Assembly: GCA_037447655.1 (NCBI GenBank) | Contig: JBBHKE010000417.1 | Location: forward strand, 124,001 to 188,000 | Reading direction: 5' to 3' | Length of the DNA: 64,000 bases | From: Zygnema cylindricum | Taxonomy: Eukaryota; Streptophyta; Zygnematophyceae; Zygnematales; Zygnemataceae | Shown: positions 45,801 through 63,453 of the stretch, piece by piece | Numbering within the stretch: the first letter of the stretch is position 1 | Layout: the number at the start of each line of letters is the position of its first letter | The notes under the pieces: model-generated | Told to the model about the DNA's origin: nothing | The model's database searches: none | The model's input: only the letters and a program-made list of their open reading frames with translations | Position numbers and translations under genes: made by a program

Positions 45801-48587
45801 GTTACATATGTTTTTCAAGAAGAGAAAATACTGCCTTTTTATGTGAACAGTTACATTGCTTGCAGTTGGGGTACCGAGCAACTTCAATGCATGGAAAAGG
45901 TTCTTTTTGATGGGCGGAAGGTGAATGTACGATTGTATACTATGTTGCATTACCGCTGCGACATAGATACTGGTAAGGTGTTTGCACAAAATGCCTTGTA
46001 TAGTTTTGTTTGTACTTCCATTCTGTCTTTAATACGTCTATGTTTGAATTATTGCTGTCTGGTTTGGTTTAATCGGGCTTTTTTGTATGAGAAAAGAGGT
46101 GGTTTTTGATGTTAACTAATCTATACGTCGGGAAGCTAAAGTGAGTGACCAGCTTGCCTACTTGAGTGACTAGGATTTTTGGGCACACAGTGTTAGCTTA
46201 TCTAATCATGTCATCCTCATGCTCGAACATGCAAGTTTGGAATTCAGATATATGTTCCATAGTTGAGGCTAGCAGTTAAACATGTTCAAATATTCTTTAA
46301 CTACACTAAAATGGAAGGTCATAAGCCCCCACGTCTAATCATCTCAGATCTAACAGGCTCGAGTCTTCACCAAAATGGTGCAGATTTTGTAGTAATTTGT
46401 ATCCTAAGTTTAAGATTCCGTTCTTTGTTGTCAGACATGGTCTTTTACGAAGCTAGACTTTGGTTCAATCTTGTGCATTCATCACAAGAATTTCATAGGC
46501 AGATGGCGGGTTCAGGAGTATAATTGGCTTCGAAGTTATAGGAACTAATAAGTGGCGTCCCAAATGCCGGTACAGGTGGTCGATGGATGCCTGTTACCTT
46601 TGTTATAACGGCACGTTCGCTGGTACTTTGCTCTGAGACGCTTCATCTTTTTGCCGCTTCTCTCGTAAGCAGTGAAAAAGGACAGCAAGAAGAAGCTCAC
46701 AGTCACAATCAGCAATATTTTGTCTCACACACACGGCGAGCCATTCGGGAGCTTCAGAAAATTGTAAGATACTTACCCCACTATTTTCATCATCTTTCAT
46801 TGAAAGGTTGGAAAACGCAGGATGCTTGTCTTCTTTGTTTCTGAAAGTGTTCGTGAGGTTTGGGCAGCATTGCTTTCCTTCGGACAGTTGCAAGTTCTAG
46901 ATGCAGATGAAGTAAATCGATGTTGTCTTTAGTTGCAAAATTTTGTTTGCCTTTAGGCATCTTAGGACTTTTCCGAGACTTGTTATTCTGAAGGTTCTTA
47001 TTCAAAGCGAGGAAATCTGGTTGATAGCTAGTGGTTTCCGGTGGCTCAGTTAGAAATGAAATCGGTTGACCGATGGAAATGTTGAGAGGATTTGTTTCAG
47101 CACTCACGTGTATAGAAAGAATGATATACCTTCAGGAAAGTTGTAATAAAATGTTCACTATTGTAATGTCCAACCCATTGGACTCAAACTCGGTTCAATA
47201 ATTAAACTTGGTTCATCAGAGATTGAACTTTCAGTCACCGACATTTGTAGGATATGGACTCGTAACGGCAATATTTTCGAAAAAGTTTGAACCGCGAGAA
47301 CACCACAAGGAAAACAACAATGTTAACTTTTGGCCTTTCGTAAAAACAAACGATTTTTTTTTGGCCCATCAAATACTGCGAACTAATATTTTTCGGACTT
47401 TCCACTATTATCTAATGTATTGAACTTGCGTAGACCTCAACTATTTTCAGTTCGAGGAGGTGGACATTACGGTAGTGCCCAATTTAGTCACAAGTCCGCT
47501 CGTCTGTGTTTATTATAGTTATCATTTACTCACACGAACATAATAATGAATAGTTTCTCGTGTTGAAATTTTTGAAATTAATAACAACTTACCGATCTTT
47601 GACACTTTAAATTGGAGATTTAGTGAATCCGGGCAGCTTTCAGAATTCGGCTTGAAGCTTAGAAGTAATTCTGAGCATCAAGAATTTGGTTAACACAAAA
47701 GTGATCACTTATAATGTTGTCTCATAACTTATACTGGTGTTTATTAGAAAATAATAGAAAAGTTGATAGAAAAGTATCCAGACTGTCAGGCACTTTACGA
47801 TAGTCCAGGGGCATTTAGGTAATAATTATCTTGCTCCACTTTAGAAGTGGTCGAACTGCCTCGTCAAATCACCTCTCATGTATCTTTGCTACCATTACGT
47901 ATCCTTTCTTTGCACGACTAAAGGCCTTGTAGGGCAAATTGTTTGTTAGGTTTTCACATTTTTGTTGCTTACGTCATCAGCTATTACTTCAAAACGTTGG
48001 TGGAAAATGAGCCTTGTACTTTTGGAAGTTTTCTTCCTTGGTACACATGTCTTTTGTTTCTAAGTAGTTGTATGGCAGTATCATATTTTCAGCTTTATGT
48101 TAGTGTAGCATATGGATATTGTACAACCTTGAAACCTGCGTCCTATTGGAGCCCCTACTGCATAGCATAAACTCCTGCATTGAAAATAAAGGGAATTTTC
48201 ATTCATAAAAATGGTGATGCATGCTCTCTTATTTTGGTCAATAATTCCATCTGTCGATGCACATGAAAAACACTTGGTTTGATTTTTGTACTTGTTTCAT
48301 GTAGTTTTATGTTTTGATTGTATTTTGTTCAGGTTCCCAGTTGGAAAGATCGTTGTCAGCTATCTCTGGTGTTTTTTAGCTCACGACATCAGCCTATTGT
48401 AGGAACAAGCGCTCGACGTGAAGCTAACCTAGTGGATGAAGAGGAGGAAGAAGGAGATGTAGACCCTAGATTCACAGTTTGGGAGTTACGATTTCCATTT
48501 CCAACTATTTTGGAGCAAGTGCTTCCGTTGCTAAAAGCGGCATGGACTGAATCGAAGGAGCAGGGAAAGAGAGAAATTGAGTCTTAG
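39872..48587 (+). CDS. Leucine-rich-repeat protein, plant STK11IP / outer-arm-dynein-light-chain-1-like
   Basis: Exons with matching phases: 39,872-40,309; 41,536-41,790; 42,101-42,343; 42,500-42,634; from 43,230 (long, to about 44,270-44,370); about 44,440-44,546; about 44,680-44,810; 45,005-45,086; 45,380-45,514; 45,851-45,972; 46,576-46,763; 48,333-48,587 (stop). The N-terminus MAIVTGDRYLELLASFIDCH and NPVGLLYLQSRLASLEEL with FGRLRVLELRGCDLS is shared with plant proteins annotated this way. LRRs follow (VRSLDLSRNALTKV, LQSLDIGFNHISAI, LEKLDLGQNLLSSL, HHLWLDGNPI). Exon five is long, serine-rich and probably disordered. C-terminal exons (LVLRVLASHKLTDVKRLIVG, YIACSWGTEQLQC, MPVTFVITARSLVLCSETLH) look like a folded, PH-like domain. 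The role is unsettled. Phases between 44,270 and 45,005 did not resolve. Confidence 0.8.
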
Positions 48588-51310
48588 AAGGGCCAATTAG
48601 CTCTCTATGTTTAATATATGCTGATTCTATGAATCAGAAGGCTTGGTAGTTTTGCTATCATGTATCTATCCTTTTAGAATGTATTTTATGACTTCGACTG
48701 GACTTTATGCTTGCAGGTTTTCTGGCCTGTTGAAAGCTTGGACCATATATTATTCTGGTGGGTAAAAGATTTTAGCCTGTTTAGTGCATGAAGAATATAC
48801 AGAGTGAATAGCGTGGTTCTCAGTGGCTGTAGTTGAACAAGAGCTTCGAGTCTCACTTAGTCACAGCAACTACCAATAAGGAAGTTATATAATCATAAAT
48901 CATTGGTGTCATTTGTGTGGAATGTGGTCTTAGTGTATTGCAGCTATGTAATTTGCCAGTTGTAGCTACATCATTTCTTGTTTATCTCATGGACTAGCAC
49001 CTGACATTATCCCCTTTTCTAAAGAATTGTTCATAAAGTAATTGTATGCATGGTATTGCTGTCGTTACTGGCCAGTAATGCCTGTGAAAGTATGATTTGC
49101 ATGATACAGGAATGTATGATTTGCATGACATATTTTGATTATTTTTCTTGCGTATATTTGCCTTTGTTTTTGCCTCCAACAAGGCAAATATACGCAAGAA
49201 AAATCAGGAAATCCCTCCACATCTTCATGCCTTGGTGTATTTTCTCATTTGCCAATTTACCCCGTGTTATTAGTATCAGGACAGTTCTCGTTCTCTTTTA
49301 GCAACCTGTTGGCTAGCCTGTTGCCCGTAGAATCTGTCAGAGTAGCCTGATCTTAAAGTTTCATAGTCTGAAACACTGTTACAGGGATTTTGGCTCTTGG
49401 AGGGCAATCATGAGGGTGAGATTGTAAGTGGAGATATAGCATCTATTAACATCGAGGAGGGGATGCGTCAGTGCTGTCATCAGTAAAAATATCGAGGGCA
49501 AAAGTTCAATAGCTCAGTTTAAAACTACTTTTTGTGCCCAGAGGGTTAGTTCCAGAAAAAGCTTGGAACTGATGTAAGTTCAGTTCATCAAACATAAATT
49601 AAAAAAGTCGGCATAAAATGACCTTGTCACGGAGTTTGGTTCTGGCAGTTGTGTGCTCATCGACGATAATTTTCATTGATAGAAACAATCTTTTAGTGTT
49701 ATTAACGAAGGTAAAGTTAATTTAATCATTTTTGATGTTTCAATTAAATTTTATCTTTTAACGTTTTAATCATTATTCAACGCTTCAATAATGGATTCTG
49801 TTCTTTAACGCATATATGAATAACTACTAGCAGATTGGGATATTTGGAAGCACTGTACAACCTGTCGGATATTCTATGGAACAAGCTCATCGGCGATCAA
49901 TTCCTGTTGCAAAAATCAGAAGGTGTTTCAAACTAAACCGAGCCTCTTAAGGACCTCTACCCTCATTCTTCACCAGGAGAAAACATGCGGGCAAACGGTC
50001 AGATCTTGAACTAGAAACATCTAACTTAAGCAACTTCAACAGATTCGCCATCATTCGGTCTCACTGGGAGGTGAGCCACAAGTCGAAAGTTGATTGGGCA
50101 GCACTACGAGGACCAATCCAATCGCTTGTAGCTCAATACAATTGAAGAACTTTAGGATTCACATTTTATTTTCGCGACTTGAAAACCGAGACGGCTACTT
50201 CACCTACAGGGTGAAAGGGCTAGACGATAATGTCTTAGACATTAAAATTTGACATACGTCAGACGACATAACAACCTACTTTCCGAATAAAAGTACAAAA
50301 TCGTACAGGTCCTAGGCATAAATCGACCATATGATTATACCATATTCTATATGGACTAGTAACTTACGTATGCACGGTTTATAGTTTGCATTGACCTTGT
50401 ACCCTGACCAACATGGTACCACACAATTAACAAATTTCTTCCATGTACACTGCGTTTCAGTTGGAGAAATGGTCAGGTACCTCTGCTGTATGGTTTTAAA
50501 AATAATCATCCTTTACAACTATGACATACATAGATGCTGTCTTGCCAACTGTAGCAAATGCCACTACCATTTACAGCACATATTATTTTGCGTCTGCAAT
50601 TTCTTTTGACCATGCAAAAATTCCTAGTCCCATGCAATGACAATTTTCAATAAAGACAAAATATTAGATATCGAACATTGGCAATTTGATGATTTAAGAA
50701 TACAAATTGATTAACAGTTATTTATTAAAATGGACATTGATACATTGAGACAAGTGGACCTTAGACATTGGTGTTTCAACAATTGAGACAAAAGATGCGA
50801 CGATATTGAGCAGCATTATAAATTGGACATTAACAACATTGGACGTAGAGCCTCATGAAGACTTACCACCTAAACCACATCGATGAACATTAATGCCGGG
50901 TACCATCCGCAACAGTCATTCAGAGCATCAGCCTCAAAACAAAAACAACAAAACAATGCAAATGGGCCAACAAAAAACATGCTTCTCACTATCCAGATAA
51001 AAAATGCCAATTTTTTTCATAGCTTTTGAGTCCTGGTGACAACTAAGTGTTCCTGTTTGACCTCTATGCAGCTACCAAATACTGCGAGTGCAATACCATT
51101 GTACACCGATTGTAAGATCCATACAAATCAATGTAAGATTGTACGAAGCGTGCTCGCAGTGTTGCCCACATATGGTACAAAGGATGAGGCTTGCATACCG
51201 GCCCTTGCGGCACCTTATTGGCCCCTGCAGCGCCAGCCATGCAGTTGGCTACTTTATTGGCATCGATTACGCTTATTTTTAAACTAAGACGGATGACAGA
51301 AAGAGGCTTA
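48588..51310. other. Intergenic region between convergent LRR and WD40 genes
   Basis: AT-rich, with no supported coding sequence. It should hold the 3' UTRs of both genes. It includes a perfect hairpin at 49,141-49,204 and, just left of it, a short direct repeat ('gtatgatttgcatga' near 49,090 and 49,111). Confidence 0.5.
49141..49204. repeat. Perfect 24-bp inverted repeat with 16-nt loop
   Basis: The left arm (49,141-49,164, starting atttttcttgcgtatattt) and right arm (49,181-49,204) are exact reverse complements. RNA from either strand would fold into a 24-bp stem. I see no precursor features beyond the stem to call a small RNA gene. Confidence 0.9.
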
Positions 51311-57095
<5,785 letters not shown>

Positions 57096-57850
57096 CTAAA
57101 AAGGATCAGATATAGAGCCCCAATTCATAGTAAAACATTCATCAACATCTGTGAGGAGCAAAAAACAAAGAGCCACAAAACATTTTCTCCGGCATGGAGT
57201 CATATAATGCCACTGAAGGGAGATCTAAATGAAGTATAGAAGGGAGTAACCAATTCCTTTGACATAACCTGACAGATAATCCTACCACTTAAAAAAGCAC
57301 ACTGTGCCAGTTTACACTGCAATGTCATCTATATCTAACCCAGCAAATCCTGCACATCCTTTGAATGCAGGTGTTTGCCGGTCAGGAAACAGTGATCTCT
57401 AAAACAAGGACTGAAACAGCATGATCAACAACGTTACTGCTAAAATCCCCGCATCCTCTAAAAGATCTGGAGTCCAAGGCCAGGCATTGCAGCATCGGGA
57501 ATACCATGTGAGCTTGCTAAGAGAGAGTGAGATAGTGATGACTTCACATCCACCCCTGTTTGATCCAACGGCAATGATCCAGAAAGGGCCCTATTCCAGC
57601 CCATGGTGTCTTCAATATAATTTATATCATACCTATATTACCCACCGACAAAGTTAAAACCATGTTGTCAGAAAGAGGTTTGAGCAGTAACCAAAAAAAT
57701 AGCATATCTACTCTTCATCACTCACAATAGTCCAAAAGTATAGTACAAGAAAAATGTAAGTTTGCCCATTCATGACAAGAGTTTCTCAGCCTTTATTACA
57801 TAGAAGTTGCACTATAATTTCAATCTTCCACAATTAGAATGAATATGAAT

Positions 57851-60800
57851 TCACACGACTGGTGCTAATCTCTTCAACTTTAAGGAATTAACGATCGCAT
57901 GAACATCAGCCCTTCTAGCTCTTATAACTTCAGCTTTCCTGTAAAAATAAAGTCATCAGCTGGATCAGAGGGAAGTGTTGCGACTGAAGCCTACAATCAA
58001 TCAGCATAGTTCCTCGGAACTTAACCCCCTAAACTGATGTCCCTGAATAATACAATCAATACGGCTACTCAACTGTAAACCGATTCCCGAATTTGCTAGA
58101 GTGGATATGAAATCTATGAAATCAAAATGATCATGAAGTCAGCTTGAGTAACCTGTGAATTCCAGCTTTGTAACACATTTTCAGGTTAGTAATATTTTCT
58201 GACAGGAGGACAGAGACATTGAGAGAAACCGAGTGTGCACAAAACAAAGCGTGCACTCACTGAAAGACATCTTCAGTGATGTTGCGCAATGAGGCTGCAA
58301 GCTCTTGCAAAGTTCCTGGATCACATTTTTCTGTAAGCTGCCACACCTCCACCAACATGCTGATATTAAAAACAATAATGACAAGTCAATATTCCAAGCA
58401 GCTTGTTACTATAACTAACCAGGAAAAAGTTAGTTCGCAAGGACCATTTCAAGAAGGACAAAATCCTTCCCAATGTCCAAGACCATAGACATTTTACTAG
58501 CTATTAGCATCCTCAACGAAAACATAGGGGTCAAAACATGAGAATAGAAATGCACCTGTTGCAGACAGAGCTCGACTGTCTTGCCCAGCATGGTGATCGC
58601 AGCGCACCGATTTTCCTGCTTCCGTAGAAGAGTTATGATAGTTGTAACAGCACCTGCTCCATAACTCAGTAGAAAAATCATGAAGAGAACAACCAAAAAA
58701 TCAACTGTACATAAACATTTATTAACATATGGCATTTACCCCTCTTATAAACACCTTTCCAGCAGTGAAGGCAGCAACATCAATCCAAAACTGCTGCAAC
58801 CAGCCAATTAAGGAGCAATACGCAAAAATCCTTTTTGTAATAAGGCTCCTTTGACAAACGTGGACCCAATCTGAATCAATTACGTACCAGGTATTAACCC
58901 CAGCTATGCTCCGCAATGTTAAAGATAATGAATAGTGAAATTGACAATAGCCTTCATCAAAGACAAATGATCGACTAATACAGCTTGATCCACCAGGCAC
59001 CATTCCAAAGCCCGAACAACATACCTGTAATAGATACAAATTCAAGATTCACCAATGCAGCAAAGGCTTCCGCATGCGCAAAAAAATCCATTCGACTAGC
59101 CTCCACTGGTCGTTTTACAGTTAAGTGTTTCAACACCTATATTACGTAAATAAAAATTGGTCAGTTTCTGAGCCCACCAGCCATCTTGGTGGTGAAAGAA
59201 AGTAAAATGTAAAAATGATATTCAACAAACTCCACTTAGAGACCATTAAGCTCGAGTAAAACATCAGCAAATTTTCTACATTATTTTGTGGTAGGAAATA
59301 AAGAAGCCCTTACTTTAGGAATCAATGCATCCCTCATCTTTGTCCGAGGAACTTCTGGTAATCTGTCAACACAGAAAGTGACCTAATCATCAAAACCACT
59401 ACATGTTCACATCAGCTATCCAATTTAAAAGGCAGCTCAAGTTTACAGTTAAAAGCAATACTTTCCAGAGGACAAAAAAATAATCTACAAACCAAAAACA
59501 TGGTTGACAGGCAGTAGTCTTTTCTCCGAGAACCCGCCTAGAAGAAGATATCTATGTAAGCCTGCATGAATGCAAAGGTAGTGCAACTGCCAACATAAAA
59601 CATTTGGTTGCCTTTGAGGGAGAGGAGATCTCATGCTCTTAAGACAAACAATAATAAAAACCAAAACTAAATAGATAACCAAAACTTTGTTTACCCCGGT
59701 TTATTCACACCTGCCTCTCTAAGATCACTCGAATAAAGGCAGGAAGGTCCAGGCTGGCATAAATTTAAGGAAAGTTCCTACTGAATGAACAGTACTAAAA
59801 AGAGCAAGTGTTAACATGCTAAAACTAGCATTCATCTAGAAGCGTTCAGTCGTGAAGTAAATACAGGAGTCAAGAAAACTACACAAGGCAGTGAGGAGTC
59901 CAGAAAATAGCTGTTGCCACAAGACATAATAAAAGTTACTGGCAAACCTCCAGGTTTTAGCTAGTAACTGCATTGTGATACATTCAGACTGTGACGTACG
60001 TTCTGCAAGCGATAAAGGCTAATCAGAAAATGTTAAACATGCAGGCAATCTTCTTGGAGCAGACCTTGGCAACAAGAACATAAAAGGAACAACACTTTGT
60101 TGGCGTACAACCAACTCTCGATTGAATACCACCGCCATAAACGATGTGAGAAAGTCATCAAAGACCTGCCATGCAAACCAAATCAAAACTGAATTTCGGT
60201 CAATTTAGTTTAGGAGTGAAAAAAACCGATACGTATATACACCTTCAATTAAACATCCTTAAACTTCCTTTTTAAAAATTGGGCTAAAAAAATAGACAAA
60301 ACCAGGTTAGAAACAGGTTAGCACTATGGCAGTAAAGCGACAGTCACAATATCTTTACATCAGATTAAAAAGGGACATGAAGATGTCATGATTATTTAAT
60401 TCATGCTGCACAATTAAGATATTCTGTATGCTACAAGCGTAATGGGCCGAAGCTTGGGAAGTCGGTAAAGAATTACACCCAAGAAAAAACAAAAGTTTGC
60501 CAGTAGACAATGAAGGCTATACCATTTCAGCTCCAGGTCCACTAGCAACTTCTGTGAGCAAGGTTGCAACCTCTGCGGCAACAGAATCCAACTGATTTGG
60601 ATCTTCCAGCCGAGACACAAGTGTGTGAAATAATTTTCCAATATCTCGGGCCTTGACATGATCTGTAAGTGTCCTGCAAAGCATGAAAAAAAAAAAAAAA
60701 AAACTGGAGTCAACTTTGTACTGCCTATCCTTATAACAGCACGTGCGCAAAATGCCCCATAGACAGGAAGGTGGAAAAGATGAAACGGAACTTCTGATAA

Positions 60801-61177
60801 TTCATCCTGAAAATTTAATTCACTTGATGGTTCTACAACTCTCGACAATTTCATAAGCAATGGGTTCTGGTATCTCGCAAATTAGAACTCAATTCCAAAA
60901 ATATATTTTCTTCTAGCTCCAAAAATTGCAGAAAAGTAAACACAGACTTACAGTTTTCCTATCATAGTAAAAACCCTGGCAAATGCAAAAAGATATAGGC
61001 TTTATGCATTTACACTAAAGTGTGCTAGCAGTTGTCATTCATAGACATAGCGTCATTGTGAGAAGACATCCTCAACCCTATCAAATTCAGGCTGAATTAA
61101 CACCTTAATGTTCGAAACAACTCCGTTGCAAGAGGTATCTCATCGGGACTAATCTCCACCTCGATGAAAAGCTTCAT
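57851..61177 (-). CDS. Conserved multi-exon protein of unrecognised family
   Basis: The start codon is at 61,175-61,177. Exons with consistent phases: 61,104-61,177 (MKLFIEVEISPDEIPLATEL), 60,523-60,673 (TLTDHVKARDIGKLFHTLVS ... EVATLLTEVASGPGAEM), 60,065-60,165 (VFDDFLTSFMAVVFNRELVV), 59,314-59,362 (LPEVPRTKMRDALIPK), 59,025-59,136 (VLKHLTVKRPVEASRMDFFA). Later exons near 58,755-58,800 (QFWIDVAAFTAGKVFIR), 58,555-58,660 (AVTTIITLLRKQENRCAAI), 58,260-58,360 (VEVWQLTEKCDPGTLQELA) and a last exon ending with the stop at 57,851 (KAEVIRARRADVHAIVNSLK). The protein is helix-rich and soluble by appearance, with no signal peptide or membrane segment. It could be an armadillo/HEAT or PCI-like scaffold, but I do not recognise it. 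The join between 59,025 and 58,800 is not resolved. Confidence 0.72.
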
Positions 61178-61936
61178 GGCGAGCTACCGAACCACTGACC
61201 AGCCCTGTCTTCTTTGACCACGATGGGTAATTGCGAAATTGGTCCTTTCAACAAAAAAAAAAACACCTGACCGCAGAGAAAGAAGCTCTGAAAACTGATT
61301 CAGCATGCGGGTTGAAATTGTCACTACGTAACGAACCAAAGAAGGGTAAATAACTAAATATGCCCTGCACCTGCAAGTTTGCTTCTACATTTGCCTCGCG
61401 AGGCTGGGGGCACGAAACGAAACACGACAGTGGCGTACAATACACAGAATCTGCGATGCAATGTCACGGTAACTCGTTCACCCGTACGATGCGCGAACGC
61501 AGATTGCAGATAGCACTCGGCCCTGTTTGGGCCGAAACCCGTTTCAAGCCGAACTAAACCGTTTTTTGTCAGTTCGGTTCGAACAGTTCGTTTCGAACAG
61601 TTCGATTCGTTAAAATCCAAAGCTAGGTTTGGTTCGCAAATCTCAATTCGGGTTTCAACCGACCCGTTCGGTTTGGCCCACATAATTGCAGATTTGGAGC
61701 ATGAAAGTCTCCTGAAAGAGTACAGATTTTGTACGAACAGTATTCAAGGTGTCTACCTAGGTACTGTACGACTGCGTACCTTACAGTACATTCCTGTACG
61801 GTACATTAATGTACTTTCACGAAGTCTCATTGTGAACTTTAATCCGCATGTCATGTGCACAGGTATCCTTCCTCTTCCCGTATTGCCATTTTAGAATTCT
61901 GTTGAAGTCTCCACCTTCGAGAGGGCGAGTCCAGCC
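61178..61936. promoter_or_regulatory. Divergent promoter region with a small inverted-repeat insertion
   Basis: Only about 760 bp separate the start codons of the minus-strand gene (61,177) and VPS52 (61,937), so the two promoters share this space. Inside it, 61,527-61,680 has imperfect inverted ends (TTTGGGCCGAAACC and, complemented, TGGGCCAAACC) and several TTCGAA/GTTCG words near 61,571-61,610, resembling a MITE. GTAC-rich sequence (61,740-61,815) lies just upstream of VPS52. No TATA box stands out. Confidence 0.5.
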
Positions 61937-62765
61937 ATGGGCTTGAGCGAGCCCGATGGTGCAGCAACTGGTGACAGCAATCGTACGCCGGAAGAAATTG
62001 CCCAAGATTCACTGGAGCAGCTCTTTGGAGCTATTGATGGAGTCAAAGTATGTCTCTTTGCTTTCACCAAGCTTCGGTGATCTGCTTTTCCATTCTGTGT
62101 ATCTTACATTGATACATTTCCACATTTAGTTCATCCTGATGCTACTACACCCCGCCTATTAGACGTGTGGTATTGGCAGCATGATTGAGGACAAAAATAT
62201 CAGGATATATGCCTTTTCTCCATGATTTGCTTTTTCCAATACCTTGACCTTCACGAGGGACAAAAATTTAGAATTTTAGTGATTTCTGCTTATGCTCATC
62301 TCCTCATCACATAATTTACAAACATGGCACAATGAGAGATTACCTCCGAAATATGTAGCAAGTAGATCGGCTAACTAAACGATTTTTGTAGTGCAATTTT
62401 TTGTTTGTTTGGTCATGTTCCAGGAAGGCACACAGGCACACAGAAGAGATTTGGTGTCTGATCTCCATGTGACGGCTGGCGATCTCACTTTTGGTGAAGA
62501 CATTGCCCCGTGAGTTGACCCCTTTCTAATGTCCAAGAACACGAGTTTGACTTAGGACACTCCCCCTTTGTTTTTCTTCACACTGTCAACTTGTTGGTCT
62601 TCTGATAGATCTTGTGAATGCTTGTTCCTGAACAGCCATCTTGACATTTTTTTCCACTTTTAATTGCAGGGATGAAGTCTCATTGGAGGGCTTGCGGCAG
62701 GAGCTCGAGCATTTTCAAGAAGAGGAGGTGGGGGACTGTCTCATGTTTGGTAAAAAGACGGCGGG

Positions 62766-62802
<37 letters not shown>

Positions 62803-63453
62803 GGTCCTTCGAGTGTCCTATGACGCCAATCAATACTGTTGGGTGGCTTTGCGCAAAGTCTCAGCGTTGCTCTAGCTTAGTGATGATAGTATTTGATATG
62901 GCAAAAGAATAAGACAACAGTAGTTTTAAGTGGGCACTCCTAATGTTGCGTGAACATCACCAATTGATGATTTTTCTTCTACATTCCAAGTGTATGCACA
63001 TTAGATGTTTTTTGAACTGGGCGGTGTAGGAGGTGATCAACTTGTCCGCATACCTTACCAGCCTTGAAGTGTTGATATGAAAGATTCCTTCAACATTTTT
63101 ATTAGTTATTTTGTGTTTCATTTGTTGCCCGAAATCATGTCTTGTAAAGCTCAATCAACGTCGGCAGCTATGTGAAGGATTGTCCTGGGGATTACTTCAT
63201 AGTTAAATTATCTCTCATTGCGAGGCTTTCTCAACTGCCCAGGTATATAGATTTGGTTTTCTTGCTTGTTTTATCCTTGTTCACTTCTTAGTTGCCATAA
63301 ACTTGAAGACAGCCAGAATGGAATTGAAAAGAGAGGAGTGTTGGAGGGTGGCTGCAGGTTGTAGCCAGCATCTTGGGCCAGGGAAGTGAGCTACGGGAGT
63401 TTGCACGGGACGTGGAGGAGAAGTTGAGACAAGTGGAATTGGACTCAATCCAG
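61937..63453 (+). CDS. VPS52: VPS52 (GARP/EARP tethering subunit), 5' part
   Basis: Exons: 61,937-62,047 (MGLSEPDGAATGDSN ... AQDSLEQLFGAIDGVK), 62,424-62,509 (EGTQAHRRDLVSDLHVTAGD), 62,670-62,727 (DEVSLEGLRQELEHFQEEE), 63,358-63,453 (VVASILGQGSELREFARD, then VEEKLRQVELDSIQ). All introns are GT-AG with phases that fit, and the reading frame is continuous for about 117 codons. The block VSLEGLRQELE and the VELDSIQ end match plant VPS52 (POK in Arabidopsis). With VPS51, VPS53 and VPS54 this subunit tethers endosome-derived vesicles at the trans-Golgi. The start ATG precedes a less conserved leader, as in relatives. The gene continues beyond the window, which ends in an intron. The intron at 62,728-63,357 carries a 34-base G run. 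Confidence 0.9.
62768..62801. repeat. Homopolymer run of 34 G
   Basis: An uninterrupted G run (C on the other strand) in intron 3 of VPS52. Length is likely variable and prone to sequencing error; such a run can form quadruplex structures. Confidence 0.9.

Noticed and set aside
46840-46925. Possible extra exon of the LRR gene (SESVREVWAALLSFGQLQVL)
   Set aside because: Phase does not fit the exon ending at 46,763, while the 48,333 exon joins in phase 0 without it; kept as intron.
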